Source of the DNA: Novosphingobium sp.
GTDB lineage: Bacteria > Pseudomonadota > Alphaproteobacteria > Sphingomonadales > Sphingomonadaceae
DNA length: 64,000 nt
Assembly (NCBI RefSeq): GCF_019748365.1
Contig: NZ_JAIEPN010000027.1
Coordinates: 1-64,000, forward strand
Direction of reading: 5' to 3'
Below are positions 31,595-40,082 of this stretch, one piece after another. The stretch's first letter is position 1, and every line of letters begins with the position of its first letter. Below the pieces are notes generated by a model. That model saw only the letters and a list, made by a program, of their open reading frames with translations, ran no database searches and had not been told where the DNA came from. The translations under genes were made by a program, and so were the position numbers.

Positions 31595-32238
31595 CGCAGC
31601 GTATCCTCCATGTGATCGGCAGTCCGCGCGGGGAGCGCTCGCGTTCGGTGAAGGTGGCCGAGCGGCTGATCGCGGGACTGACGGCGGCGAGCCCCGGTAC
31701 CACAGTCGAGACGCTGAACACCTGCAGTGCAGACCTCCCCGCGCTGACCGGCCCAGTGATCGAGGGGCGCTATGCGCTGATCGAGGGGCGCGAGGTCGCG
31801 GACGAGGTGCGCGCCGCATGGGCGCAGATCGGCGACGCGGTGGCGCACTTCCTCTCGTTCGACACGCATGTGTTCAGCGTGCCGATGTGGAACTTCGGCA
31901 TTCCGTGGCAATTGAAGCAGTATATCGACACGATCACGCAGCCGGGCATGGCCTTCCGCGTTTCGGAAACCGGCGTCGAAGGGCTGGGTGCGGGCAAGCG
32001 GGCGATCCTTGTCGCCTCGGGCGCGCTCGATATACGGCCCGGTCAGCCCGGCGCGGAGCTAGATCATCAGGTGCGCTTCATGCAGGCTTGGCTCGGCTTC
32101 ATCGGGATCACCGATGTGCATGTCGTGCACTTGCGACCGACTTATGGCCCGCCCGACGTGGTCGAGGCGGCGATGGGCGCGGCTTATGCCTCGGCGGAAG
32201 CGCTGGTGGCCGATCTGTCGCGGCCTGCGCGCGTGTAG
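31591..32238 (+). CDS. AzoR-like FMN-dependent NADH oxidoreductase (flavodoxin-like fold)
   Basis: GTG start overlapping the preceding stop; ILHVIGSPRGERSRSVKVAERLIAGL, VPMWNFGIPWQLKQYIDTITQPGMAF, VASGALDI. Confidence 0.85.
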   Translation: MTQRILHVIGSPRGERSRSVKVAERLIAGLTAASPGTTVETLNTCSADLPALTGPVIEGRYALIEGREVADEVRAAWAQIGDAVAHFLSFDTHVFSVPMWNFGIPWQLKQYIDTITQPGMAFRVSETGVEGLGAGKRAILVASGALDIRPGQPGAELDHQVRFMQAWLGFIGITDVHVVHLRPTYGPPDVVEAAMGAAYASAEALVADLSRPARV

Positions 32239-32693
32239 ACGAGGTTGGTGCTCTCGAAGGTGACGCACTCGGTGCCATCCTCCAGCATCACCACATAGCG
32301 CGTGACGGCCGTGCCGCGCGGCTTGGCGCTGCGCGAGGGCTCCAGGCTGAGGATTTCGCTCGAGACGCGCAGCGTATCGCCGGCGCGGACGGCACGCTTC
32401 AGGCGCAAGCGGTCCCAGCCCACACCGCAGACGAAATCGATATCGCCGTTGATCGCATGATCCATCTGCCGCCAGATCGCCAGCACATGGATGCCGCTCG
32501 CGACGACCTGACCGAACACCGAGGCGCGCGCGGCTTCGGGATCGGTGTGGAACCACTGCGGATCATGCGCGCGGGCGAAATCGACGATCTCGGCCTCGGT
32601 CAGGGTGCGCAGGGGCGAGAGCCGCGTCTCACCCACTGCAAGGTCTTCGAACGTCCGCCACGGCGTGCCCAGCGGCGAGAGCGTATCGGTCAT
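32184..32693 (-). CDS. MaoC-like (R)-hydratase/dehydratase-domain protein
   Basis: FEDLAVGETRLSPLRTLTEAEIVDFARAHDPQWFHTDPEAA hot-dog fold signature. Confidence 0.85.
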   Translation of the reverse strand: MTDTLSPLGTPWRTFEDLAVGETRLSPLRTLTEAEIVDFARAHDPQWFHTDPEAARASVFGQVVASGIHVLAIWRQMDHAINGDIDFVCGVGWDRLRLKRAVRAGDTLRVSSEILSLEPSRSAKPRGTAVTRYVVMLEDGTECVTFESTNLVYTRAGRDRSATSASAEA

Positions 32694-33919
32694 TCGCGGA
32701 CGATGAACGGCGCGAGCACGGGTGTCACGCGCAAGTGCTCGGGCACGTTCTCCACGCCGATGCGGCGGTCGAGTTCCTCGTGCCAGTTGTAGATGCGGCG
32801 TTCCTGATAGTTGAGCGACATGCCCTTGAAGCCCGGGCCTTCGACCGATTCCTGAATCTGCGGGGCAAACTGCAGGTCCTCGTAGAGGATGCGCTCCCAG
32901 TTCTTGATGCGCATTTCCCACAGCGGGTGCGGATTGGCAGCATCGTGATCGGGGGCGAGCCAGGTCGAGACGACCCGGGTGCGCTTCGGCCCCATCGGCC
33001 AGAACTGCAGCAGCGGAATGCCGGTAGGCGCGGGCGGCATCACGAAGTTGGGGTAGATCGAGTAGGAGACGTTGTTCTTCGCCACGAACTCCGAGATCGT
33101 CGGGATTTCGGGCATGCCGACAGTGCCGGGATCGATCCAGCCTTCGCGCCGGTTGGGCGTCGCCATGCGGCTGTGGCCGTTGGGCCAGAGCGTGACGATC
33201 ATCGCGCGGTGATCGAGGAAGCGGTCCACCGTGTTCTCGTGGATCGACTTGAGGTGATAGACTTCGAGGAACGCGTCGAGCAGCACCTTGACGTTGCAGT
33301 CGGTCTCGTAAGTGCGGCTGTCGACAAGGCGCAGCTTTTCGAGCTGGAGCTGTTCGAGCTCCGCCGCCATCGGGCCGATGTGCTGCATCAGTGGCTCGGC
33401 ATCGGGATCGGCGTTGAGGAAGATGAGGCTGCCGAGGAGCTCACAGCGCACCTGGCTCAGCGAATGGCAGGAAAAGTCGAAACCTTCCGCAAAATCGCGC
33501 CGGTCGCGCACCGCGGTGAGCTTGCCTTCGAGCGTATAGGACCAGCCGTGATAGCCGCATACGAAGCCGCGCGAGGTGCCGCTCTCCTCCTTTACGAGAG
33601 GTGCGCCGCGGTGCTGGCACGTGTTGTAGTACGCCCGGATGTCGCCCGAAAGCGTGCGGGTGACGATGACGGGGGAGCCGGTGTTGCGGCAGAGGAACCA
33701 TGAGCCGGGCTCGGGGAGCTGGTCGACGTGCCCCGCATAGAGCCACGAGCGCTGCCACATGCCCCTTTCCTCGAGTTCGAGGAAAGCGGGATCGACGTAG
33801 CGGCCGCCGGGGATCGAGGGCAGCGCGGGAAAATCGGCGGGCGGACCATTGCGCTCGCGTTCCCACGTCATGCGTGCCAGATCATCGGCATGGGCTTGCG
33901 CGGTCAGGGTTTCGGACAT
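32690..33919 (-). CDS. Rieske non-heme iron oxygenase, alpha subunit
   Basis: CQHRGAPLV ... CGYHGWSYTLEG; FLEVYHLKSIHENTVDRF. Confidence 0.95.
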   Translation of the reverse strand: MSETLTAQAHADDLARMTWERERNGPPADFPALPSIPGGRYVDPAFLELEERGMWQRSWLYAGHVDQLPEPGSWFLCRNTGSPVIVTRTLSGDIRAYYNTCQHRGAPLVKEESGTSRGFVCGYHGWSYTLEGKLTAVRDRRDFAEGFDFSCHSLSQVRCELLGSLIFLNADPDAEPLMQHIGPMAAELEQLQLEKLRLVDSRTYETDCNVKVLLDAFLEVYHLKSIHENTVDRFLDHRAMIVTLWPNGHSRMATPNRREGWIDPGTVGMPEIPTISEFVAKNNVSYSIYPNFVMPPAPTGIPLLQFWPMGPKRTRVVSTWLAPDHDAANPHPLWEMRIKNWERILYEDLQFAPQIQESVEGPGFKGMSLNYQERRIYNWHEELDRRIGVENVPEHLRVTPVLAPFIVRE

Positions 33920-33962
33920 CGTACCTCTCCCGGAACAACGGGGTTCCGATTGCACCTTAAAA

Positions 33963-33980
33963 ACATTCATGTATGCTTGT
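33963..33980. promoter_or_regulatory. Candidate operator ACATTCATGTATGCTTGT (12/12; reference site for consensus ACANNCATNNATGNNTGT)
   Basis: Dyad between divergent Rieske(-) and VOC/ferredoxin(+) genes; related sites at 17520, 17695, 29322 and 23625. Confidence 0.65.
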
Positions 33981-34072
33981 AAAGCGATGCTTTCGGCGGT
34001 CAATGAGGCGTATTTTCAATCTATAAAACATATGTTTGCTGAATTGCAGCTGACGACATGGGAGTGATGCGA

Positions 34073-34537
34073 ATGGAGATTTTGGCGGGTATCTTTCACC
34101 ATGGCGTGATCGTTGACGATCTGGAAGCGGCGATGGCCCATTTCGGCGCGACGATGGGCTGCACATGGACCCCGGTGCGCACGTTCGATCCGATGCCGGT
34201 GTGGAACGCGGCAGGCGAGCAACTGGAGGCGAAACTGCGCGTGGTCTACTCGCATCAGGGGCCGCTCCGGATGGAGCTGATCGAAAGCGAACCGGGTTCG
34301 GCTTATGACGCGATGCGCGCGCTCGGGCCGTCGCACCTCGGCGTCTGGGTCGATTCGGTGGCAAACAGCGCAGCGGCGATGCTGGCGGATGGCTGGGAGC
34401 TGGTGCTGGGCGGAGCGCCCGCCGATCAGGGCCACGGCGCGATTGCCTATCTTGCGAAGCCTGGCAGCCCGGTGATCGAACTGGTGGCGCGCGCGATCAC
34501 CCCGGTGATGGAAGAATGGTGGGCGGCAACTGCATGA
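34073..34537 (+). CDS. VOC/glyoxalase-like protein
   Basis: GIFHHGVIVDDLEAAMAHFGATMGCTWTPVRTFD ... LGPSHLGVWVDSV; alternative start 34058. Confidence 0.8.
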   Translation: MEILAGIFHHGVIVDDLEAAMAHFGATMGCTWTPVRTFDPMPVWNAAGEQLEAKLRVVYSHQGPLRMELIESEPGSAYDAMRALGPSHLGVWVDSVANSAAAMLADGWELVLGGAPADQGHGAIAYLAKPGSPVIELVARAITPVMEEWWAATA

Positions 34538-34887
34538 GCACGACTTGGCATGACCTTGCTCCGGAGGCTGAATTCCCCGCCGAAGGCAAACTCGCGGCGC
34601 GGCTGGCGGGCTGGCACATTCTGGTCCTGCGCACGGATGACGGCACCTATCGCGCTGTCAACGACCGCTGCACGCACCAGGCCGCGCTGCTCTCCCCGGG
34701 GCGCGTCCGGCGCGGCGCGGTGATGTGCCCGCTCCACGGCGCGCGCTTCGACGTACTGACCGGCAAATGCCTCGGCGCGGCCTACCCGGACCTGCGGACA
34801 TTCCCGGTGCGGGTGGAAGCGGGGCGGATCGAAGTCGAGATGCCGGATGCCCCGCCGGGGCCGGGGGAACTGCCAGTCGTGATGTGA
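34534..34887 (+). CDS. Rieske [2Fe-2S] ferredoxin
   Basis: CTHQAALLSPGRVRRGAVMCPLHGARFD; ATGA overlap with VOC gene. Confidence 0.92.
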   Translation: MSTTWHDLAPEAEFPAEGKLAARLAGWHILVLRTDDGTYRAVNDRCTHQAALLSPGRVRRGAVMCPLHGARFDVLTGKCLGAAYPDLRTFPVRVEAGRIEVEMPDAPPGPGELPVVM

Positions 34888-34910
34888 GGCGGCACCGGCC
34901 TGGCCGGTGG

Positions 34911-34982
34911 TGGGCGCGGCAGGGATTGAACCTGCGACCCCACCCGTGTGAAGGGTGTGCTCTACCACTGAGCTACGCGCCC
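34911..34982 (-). tRNA. tRNA-Val (anticodon CAC)
   Basis: Manually folded cloverleaf GGGCGCG TA GCTCAGTGGTAGAGC A CACCC TTCACAC GGGTG GGGTC GCAGGTTCAATCCCTGC CGCGCCC A. Confidence 0.95.
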
Positions 34983-35086
34983 GCGCGGCGGACTCATGCG
35001 GTGGGCATGGCGGCCGGACAGGGGCGCGCCTCTGCCATGGCGGGGCTTGATTGACAAGTGGGGCGATCAAGATATTTGCGGGGGCC

Positions 35087-35404
35087 ATGACCGACGAAGC
35101 ATCCGCGCCCGAATCCGCCGCTCCCGCAACCACTGCCGGACCGGACGTGCCCCCCGATCACCTCGCCATCAATCCGCGCAGCCCGTTCTTCGATGCGGAG
35201 AAGCTGCGCCGGGGCATCGGCATCCGCTTCAAGGGCACGGTGCGCCGCAATGTCGAGGAATACTGCATCTCCGAAGGTTGGGTGCGCGTGCAGGCGGGCA
35301 AGACCATGGACCGCAAGGGCAACCCGCTGACGCTCAAGCTCTCCGGCCCGGTCGAGGCGTGGTACGAGGACCTTGGCGAGGACGCGCCGGTCGCGAAGCT
35401 TTAG
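35087..35404 (+). CDS. DUF3297 family protein
   Basis: PPDHLAINPRSPFFDAEKLRRGIGIRFKGTVRRNVEEYCISEGWVRV. Confidence 0.8.
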   Translation: MTDEASAPESAAPATTAGPDVPPDHLAINPRSPFFDAEKLRRGIGIRFKGTVRRNVEEYCISEGWVRVQAGKTMDRKGNPLTLKLSGPVEAWYEDLGEDAPVAKL

Positions 35405-35484
35405 GCCGTACCCCTCCGTCAGCCCTGCGGGCTGCCATCCCCCCATTTGACCCTTCGACAAGGTCAGGGGACAATGGGGAGGAT

Positions 35485-36390
35485 CTAGTGGGGTAGCAGG
35501 CGGCTTCTTTCCCGCTCCACCAGTGCCGTAAGCCAGGTCTTGAAGACCTGCACCCGTGCAAGGGCATGCGTGTCCTTGTGCATGACGAGCCAGAATGAGC
35601 GCGTGATTCGACGTTCGGGAAAGACGGGCACCAGCTTCGGATCCGCGTCGCCAATGAAGCACGGAAGCACGCCGATGCCCGCGCCGCTGGCGATCAGGCG
35701 GTACTGCGCATTGATCGAGGAAGAGCGGACCGTGGCCGCAAGGCCGGGCTCGATCTCGGCGAGGTAGCGCAGTTCGGGCGCGTAGAGCAGATCGGGGATA
35801 TAGCCGACTAGGGCGTGGCCGCGGGCGAGATCGCCAGCGCGGCGCAGCGCCGCATGGCCGGCGAGATAGCCGGGCGCGGCATAGAGCCGCAGGTGATAAT
35901 CGGAGAGCTTGCCGGCAATGACCGGCCCCGCGCGCGGGCGTGAAAGGGTGACGGCGAGGTCCGCCTCACGCTTCGAGGGGCTGAGGAAGCCGGAGCTGGC
36001 GACAAGATCGATGACAAGGCGCGGATGCGCGGCGGTGAAGCCCGCCAGCGCGGGGGCGACGATCCAGCTGGCGAACCCTTCGGAGAGGCTGACCCGCAGG
36101 AGGCCCGCCACGGAGCCCTTGTCTCCGCCGCCGCCGTGTTCGGCGATGCGGCTGGCGGCGCGTTCCATCGCTTCCACCTCGACCAGCATCGCCTCTCCCG
36201 CTTCAGTGAGGACCTGCCCCTCGCGCGTCTGTTCGAACAAGTTGGCCCCGATGCGCGTTTCTAGGCGGCGCAGGCGGCGGCCCATCGTGGTGGCATCGAC
36301 ACCCATGGCCTGTGCGGCGCGGGCAAGCTGCCCGGCGCGGGCAATGGCGAGGAAGGTCTGGAAATCGCTCCAGTCGGGGGGCTGCATCAT
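35485..36390 (-). CDS. LysR family transcriptional regulator
   Basis: HTH WSDFQTFLAIARAGQLARAAQAMGVDATTMGRRLRRLETRIGANLFEQ; divergent from mmsA. Confidence 0.92.
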   Translation of the reverse strand: MMQPPDWSDFQTFLAIARAGQLARAAQAMGVDATTMGRRLRRLETRIGANLFEQTREGQVLTEAGEAMLVEVEAMERAASRIAEHGGGGDKGSVAGLLRVSLSEGFASWIVAPALAGFTAAHPRLVIDLVASSGFLSPSKREADLAVTLSRPRAGPVIAGKLSDYHLRLYAAPGYLAGHAALRRAGDLARGHALVGYIPDLLYAPELRYLAEIEPGLAATVRSSSINAQYRLIASGAGIGVLPCFIGDADPKLVPVFPERRITRSFWLVMHKDTHALARVQVFKTWLTALVERERSRLLPH

Positions 36391-36417
36391 TGCAGGTCTC
36401 CCTCGCATTTTCTCACC

Positions 36418-36427
36418 TTGCTTGCAA
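36418..36427. promoter_or_regulatory. Candidate LysR half-site palindrome TTGC-TT-GCAA
   Basis: Palindrome in LysR/mmsA divergent region. Confidence 0.35.
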
Positions 36428-36480
36428 TTCATCCGGGGTGCAGGAAGCCCGTCAAATTCGTCAGGAAAGGAAGCAAACCC

Positions 36481-37977
36481 ATGCGCCAGATCGATCATTT
36501 CATTGTCGGCGGCTCCGGCGGCGCGCCGGCGCGCAAGGGCCCGGTGTTCGATCCCAACACCGGCGCAGTGCAGGCCGAAGTGGCGCTGGGCACGGCCGAG
36601 ACGCTGGAGCGCGCCGTGCAGGCCGCAGCGGCGGCGCAGCCCGCATGGGCCGCGGTCAATCCGCAGCGCCGCGCCCGCGTGATGTTCGAATTCAAGCGTC
36701 TGGTCGAGGCCAACATCGACGAGCTGGCACACCTGCTCTCATCCGAACACGGCAAGGTCATCGCCGATTCGAAGGGCGACATTCAGCGCGGGCTTGAAGT
36801 GATCGAGTTCTGCTGCGGCATCCCGCATGTGCTGAAGGGTGAATACACGCAAGGCGCCGGGCCCGGCATCGACATCTATTCGATGCGCCAGCCGATCGGC
36901 ATCGGCGCGGGCATCACCCCGTTCAATTTCCCTGCGATGATCCCGCTGTGGATGTCGGGCGTGGCGATTGCCACCGGCAATGCCTTCATCATCAAGCCTT
37001 CGGAGCGTGATCCCTCGGTGCCGGTGCGCTTTGCCGAACTGTTCCTCGAGGCTGGCCTGCCCGAAGGCATCTGCCAGGTCGTCCATGGCGACAAGGAAAT
37101 GGTCGACGCGATCCTCGATCACCCGGCGATCGGCGCGGTGAGCTTCGTCGGCTCGTCGGATATCGCGCATTATGTCTACAACCGCGGCGTTGCTGCGGGC
37201 AAGCGCGTGCAGGCGATGGGCGGGGCCAAGAACCACGGCATCGTGCTGCCCGACGCCGATCTCGATCAGGTCGTCAACGATCTCGCCGGCGCCGCGTTCG
37301 GTTCGGCGGGCGAGCGCTGCATGGCGCTGCCGGTGGTCGTACCGGTGGGCGATGAGACCGCCGAGCGCCTCAAGGCCAAGCTGATCCCCGCGATCGAGAA
37401 GCTGCGCGTCGGCATCTCGACCGATACCGATTGCCACTATGGTCCGGTCGTGACCGCCGCGCACAAGGCGAACATCGAACGCTGGATCACCACGTGTGAG
37501 GAAGAAGGCGGCGAGATCGTGATCGATGGCCGCGGCTTCTCGCTGCAGGGCCACGAGAACGGCTTCTTCGTCGGCCCGACGCTGATCGACCACGTCACGG
37601 CGGAGATGGAGAGCTACAAGAACGAGATCTTCGGCCCCGTGCTGCAGATCGTGCGCGCCAAGGATTTCGAGGAAGCGCTCGCGCTCCCCTCGAAGCATCA
37701 GTACGGCAACGGCGTGGCGCTGTTCACCCGCAGCGGCAACGCGGCGCGCGAATTTGCGGCCCGAGTCAATGTCGGCATGGTGGGCATCAACGTGCCGATC
37801 CCGGTGCCGGTGGCCTACCACACCTTCGGCGGCTGGAAGCGCTCTGCCTTTGGCGATACCAACCAGCACGGCGTCGAGGGCGTCAAGTTCTGGACCAAGG
37901 TCAAGACCGTGACGCAGCGCTGGCCCGATGGCCTGCCGGATAGCGGGAATGCGTTCGTCATCCCGACGATGGCCTGA
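36481..37977 (+). CDS. mmsA: Methylmalonate-semialdehyde dehydrogenase (acylating)
   Basis: PIGIGAGITPFNFPAMIPLWM, GGAKNHGIVLPDADLDQVVNDLAGAAFGSAGERCMALPV. Confidence 0.96.
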   Translation: MRQIDHFIVGGSGGAPARKGPVFDPNTGAVQAEVALGTAETLERAVQAAAAAQPAWAAVNPQRRARVMFEFKRLVEANIDELAHLLSSEHGKVIADSKGDIQRGLEVIEFCCGIPHVLKGEYTQGAGPGIDIYSMRQPIGIGAGITPFNFPAMIPLWMSGVAIATGNAFIIKPSERDPSVPVRFAELFLEAGLPEGICQVVHGDKEMVDAILDHPAIGAVSFVGSSDIAHYVYNRGVAAGKRVQAMGGAKNHGIVLPDADLDQVVNDLAGAAFGSAGERCMALPVVVPVGDETAERLKAKLIPAIEKLRVGISTDTDCHYGPVVTAAHKANIERWITTCEEEGGEIVIDGRGFSLQGHENGFFVGPTLIDHVTAEMESYKNEIFGPVLQIVRAKDFEEALALPSKHQYGNGVALFTRSGNAAREFAARVNVGMVGINVPIPVPVAYHTFGGWKRSAFGDTNQHGVEGVKFWTKVKTVTQRWPDGLPDSGNAFVIPTMA

Positions 37978-37986
37978 TCCGAAGGC

Positions 37987-38808
37987 TTACGGGCTGACGG
38001 TCCCATGCACCGGCACACCTTCCGCAGCGGTTTCGCGGCGGCGGTTCACCACCGCCTCGAACCGCTCGTGGTAGCGCGGATGCTCGGTGCCCATCCAGCG
38101 GTCCCACCAGGTGAAGTAGAGCCCGAAGTTGTAGCGCCCTTCGCTGTGATGCAGGTCGTGGTGGGTGGTGGTCGACATCCAGCCCGTCCATGGCGAGCGG
38201 GTGAAGCCCGGCCAGGCGAGTTCGAACCCGGCGTGGCCGAAGGCATTGCGCGCGATCTGGTGGCCGAGGAAGATAAACACCGCCCAGGGCTCGGCCGGGG
38301 CGAAGATCGTCAGCGCGGCGACCATCAGCGGCACGATCAGCGCCTCGAACGCGGCCTCGCCGGTGGCGAAGCTGTAGGCGGCCCAGCTCGTTGGCGTGCG
38401 GCTGAGGTGGTGGACCGAATGGAGCAGGCGGAACATCGCCTTGCCGTGCATCCAGCGGTGCATCCAGTAGAAATAGGCATCGTGCATCACGATGAGTGCG
38501 GCGGTCTGCCACAGGATCGTGACGGGCACCGGCGGACCCTGATTGAAGGCGATGGCGCCAATCGCAATCAGCACCACCGTGATCAGATCGACAAAGGCGA
38601 AGACCGTCATCGACCACATCGACTGGCGCACCTCGCGCAGACGGTCCGCCGTGCTCGCGCGGCGCGTCTGGATGCGGCGGTGGGCAATGCGGCTGGCGAG
38701 CAGCCAGCACAGCAGCGCAACGCCGGATGCGCCGGCGAAGTAGCGGATGCTTTCGATCCAGATACCATCGAGCATGCGGTGGGCGAGGAACAGCAGCGTG
38801 ATCGGCAT
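37987..38808 (-). CDS. Sterol desaturase / fatty acid hydroxylase family membrane protein
   Basis: His-rich motifs HDAYFYWMHRWMH, HSVHHLSRTP, HHDLHHSEGRYNFG. Confidence 0.9.
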   Translation of the reverse strand: MPITLLFLAHRMLDGIWIESIRYFAGASGVALLCWLLASRIAHRRIQTRRASTADRLREVRQSMWSMTVFAFVDLITVVLIAIGAIAFNQGPPVPVTILWQTAALIVMHDAYFYWMHRWMHGKAMFRLLHSVHHLSRTPTSWAAYSFATGEAAFEALIVPLMVAALTIFAPAEPWAVFIFLGHQIARNAFGHAGFELAWPGFTRSPWTGWMSTTTHHDLHHSEGRYNFGLYFTWWDRWMGTEHPRYHERFEAVVNRRRETAAEGVPVHGTVSP

Positions 38809-38901
38809 GGGGCTCTCCGGGAAGGGGGTGCCCGAGGTTTGGCATGGTGGCGGCACGGTGGCTCCGCGCGGTCCGAAAATGCTGATCCTTTTCGGAATCG
38901 A

Positions 38902-39963
38902 TCAGGGTTTTTCATCAGCGGCAAACGCCTGCCGACGAAATTCGGTGGGGGTCTGCCCCACGCTTTCGCGGAAGGCGCGGTTGAACGGCGCGAGCGAGCC
39001 GTAGCCGAGGTCCATCGCGATGGTGAGGACCGGCAGATCGACGCGCGCCGGATCGGCAAGCACGGCCTTCGCTTCGGCAATGCGGTGCCCGTTGAGGAAG
39101 GCCGAGAAGTTGCGGTGGCCAAGCCGGCGGTTGATCAGCGCGCGCAGGCGGTGCTCGGGCACATCGAGCCTTGCGGCGAGCGCGGTGATGGTAAGCCCGG
39201 GTTCCAGCCAGACGCGGGCGGCCATCGCGGCATCGAGCTTGCCCTTGAGCACGCGTTCGGCCGGGCTCCAGTCATCGGCGCCGGGCGGCGCAAGGCCCGC
39301 GCGCGGCGGGGCGAGCAGCGCGGGATCGGCCTCCAGCATGGCAACACCGATGCCGAGAATGGCGAGCGCGATCACCACCGACTGGCTGACCAGCATCCAG
39401 GCGGGTTCGTGGCCGAAGCCGAACCACGCCTCGCTCGCCAGCACGCCGATCGAGAGCACTGCGATCACCAGCACGAAGACCACGCGGAAGCGGCGGCGCT
39501 GTTCGACAAGGTCGTCGTCGCGTTCGCGCACCGCGATCACCATGGCATGGATCACCAGCAGCGCGGCGACGATATGGCCAACCGCATCGGCGAGCGGGAT
39601 CAGCGGCTCGTACCAGCGGCGCAGGACGTAGATCATCACGCTCGCGAGGATCAGCGCGAGGCTGGCCCCGGCGATGCGCCGGTCCACCGCGCGGTCAAAC
39701 ACGATATGGGCGAAGAGCCACAGGAACCACGGCGCAAGATTGCTGGCCAGCACCACAGCGAAGCGCGTGGGCGAGGGCGTTTGCGGAAACTGCGGCGCCG
39801 AATTGATGAGATAGCCGATCACGCCGATCAGCAGCGCCACCGTGACCTGGCGCACCGCCGGCCCGGCACCGCTGCGCCAGACGACCAGCGCCACCAGCAA
39901 GAGCTGGCCTATGCCGATCAGGCGCAGCGCGGCATCGATGCTGGCGGTGTCGAGGCTTTCCAT
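38902..39963 (-). CDS. Membrane-integrated AraC-family regulator (multi-TM N-terminus plus AraC HTH)
   Basis: N-terminal about 200 aa strongly hydrophobic; C-terminal ITALAARLDVPEHRLRALINRRLGHRNFSAFLNGHRIAEAKAVL...FNRAFRESVGQTPTEFRR. Confidence 0.85.
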   Translation of the reverse strand: MESLDTASIDAALRLIGIGQLLLVALVVWRSGAGPAVRQVTVALLIGVIGYLINSAPQFPQTPSPTRFAVVLASNLAPWFLWLFAHIVFDRAVDRRIAGASLALILASVMIYVLRRWYEPLIPLADAVGHIVAALLVIHAMVIAVRERDDDLVEQRRRFRVVFVLVIAVLSIGVLASEAWFGFGHEPAWMLVSQSVVIALAILGIGVAMLEADPALLAPPRAGLAPPGADDWSPAERVLKGKLDAAMAARVWLEPGLTITALAARLDVPEHRLRALINRRLGHRNFSAFLNGHRIAEAKAVLADPARVDLPVLTIAMDLGYGSLAPFNRAFRESVGQTPTEFRRQAFAADEKP

Positions 39964-40082
39964 GCGCGCCCGGTTATGGCCTGCGCTCGCCCCAAGGTCC
40001 ATCACTTGCCACGCCCCGCGCTTCGGCTAGGGCTTGGTGTACCGCACGCAATTCCACCCTCCCTGCAATGCAAGGCCCGAGC

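Noticed and set aside
34025-34036. AAACATATGTTT palindrome near the VOC gene
   Set aside because: Short AT-rich palindrome that can arise by chance; half-site resembles the dyad but spacing does not match, so not called separately.
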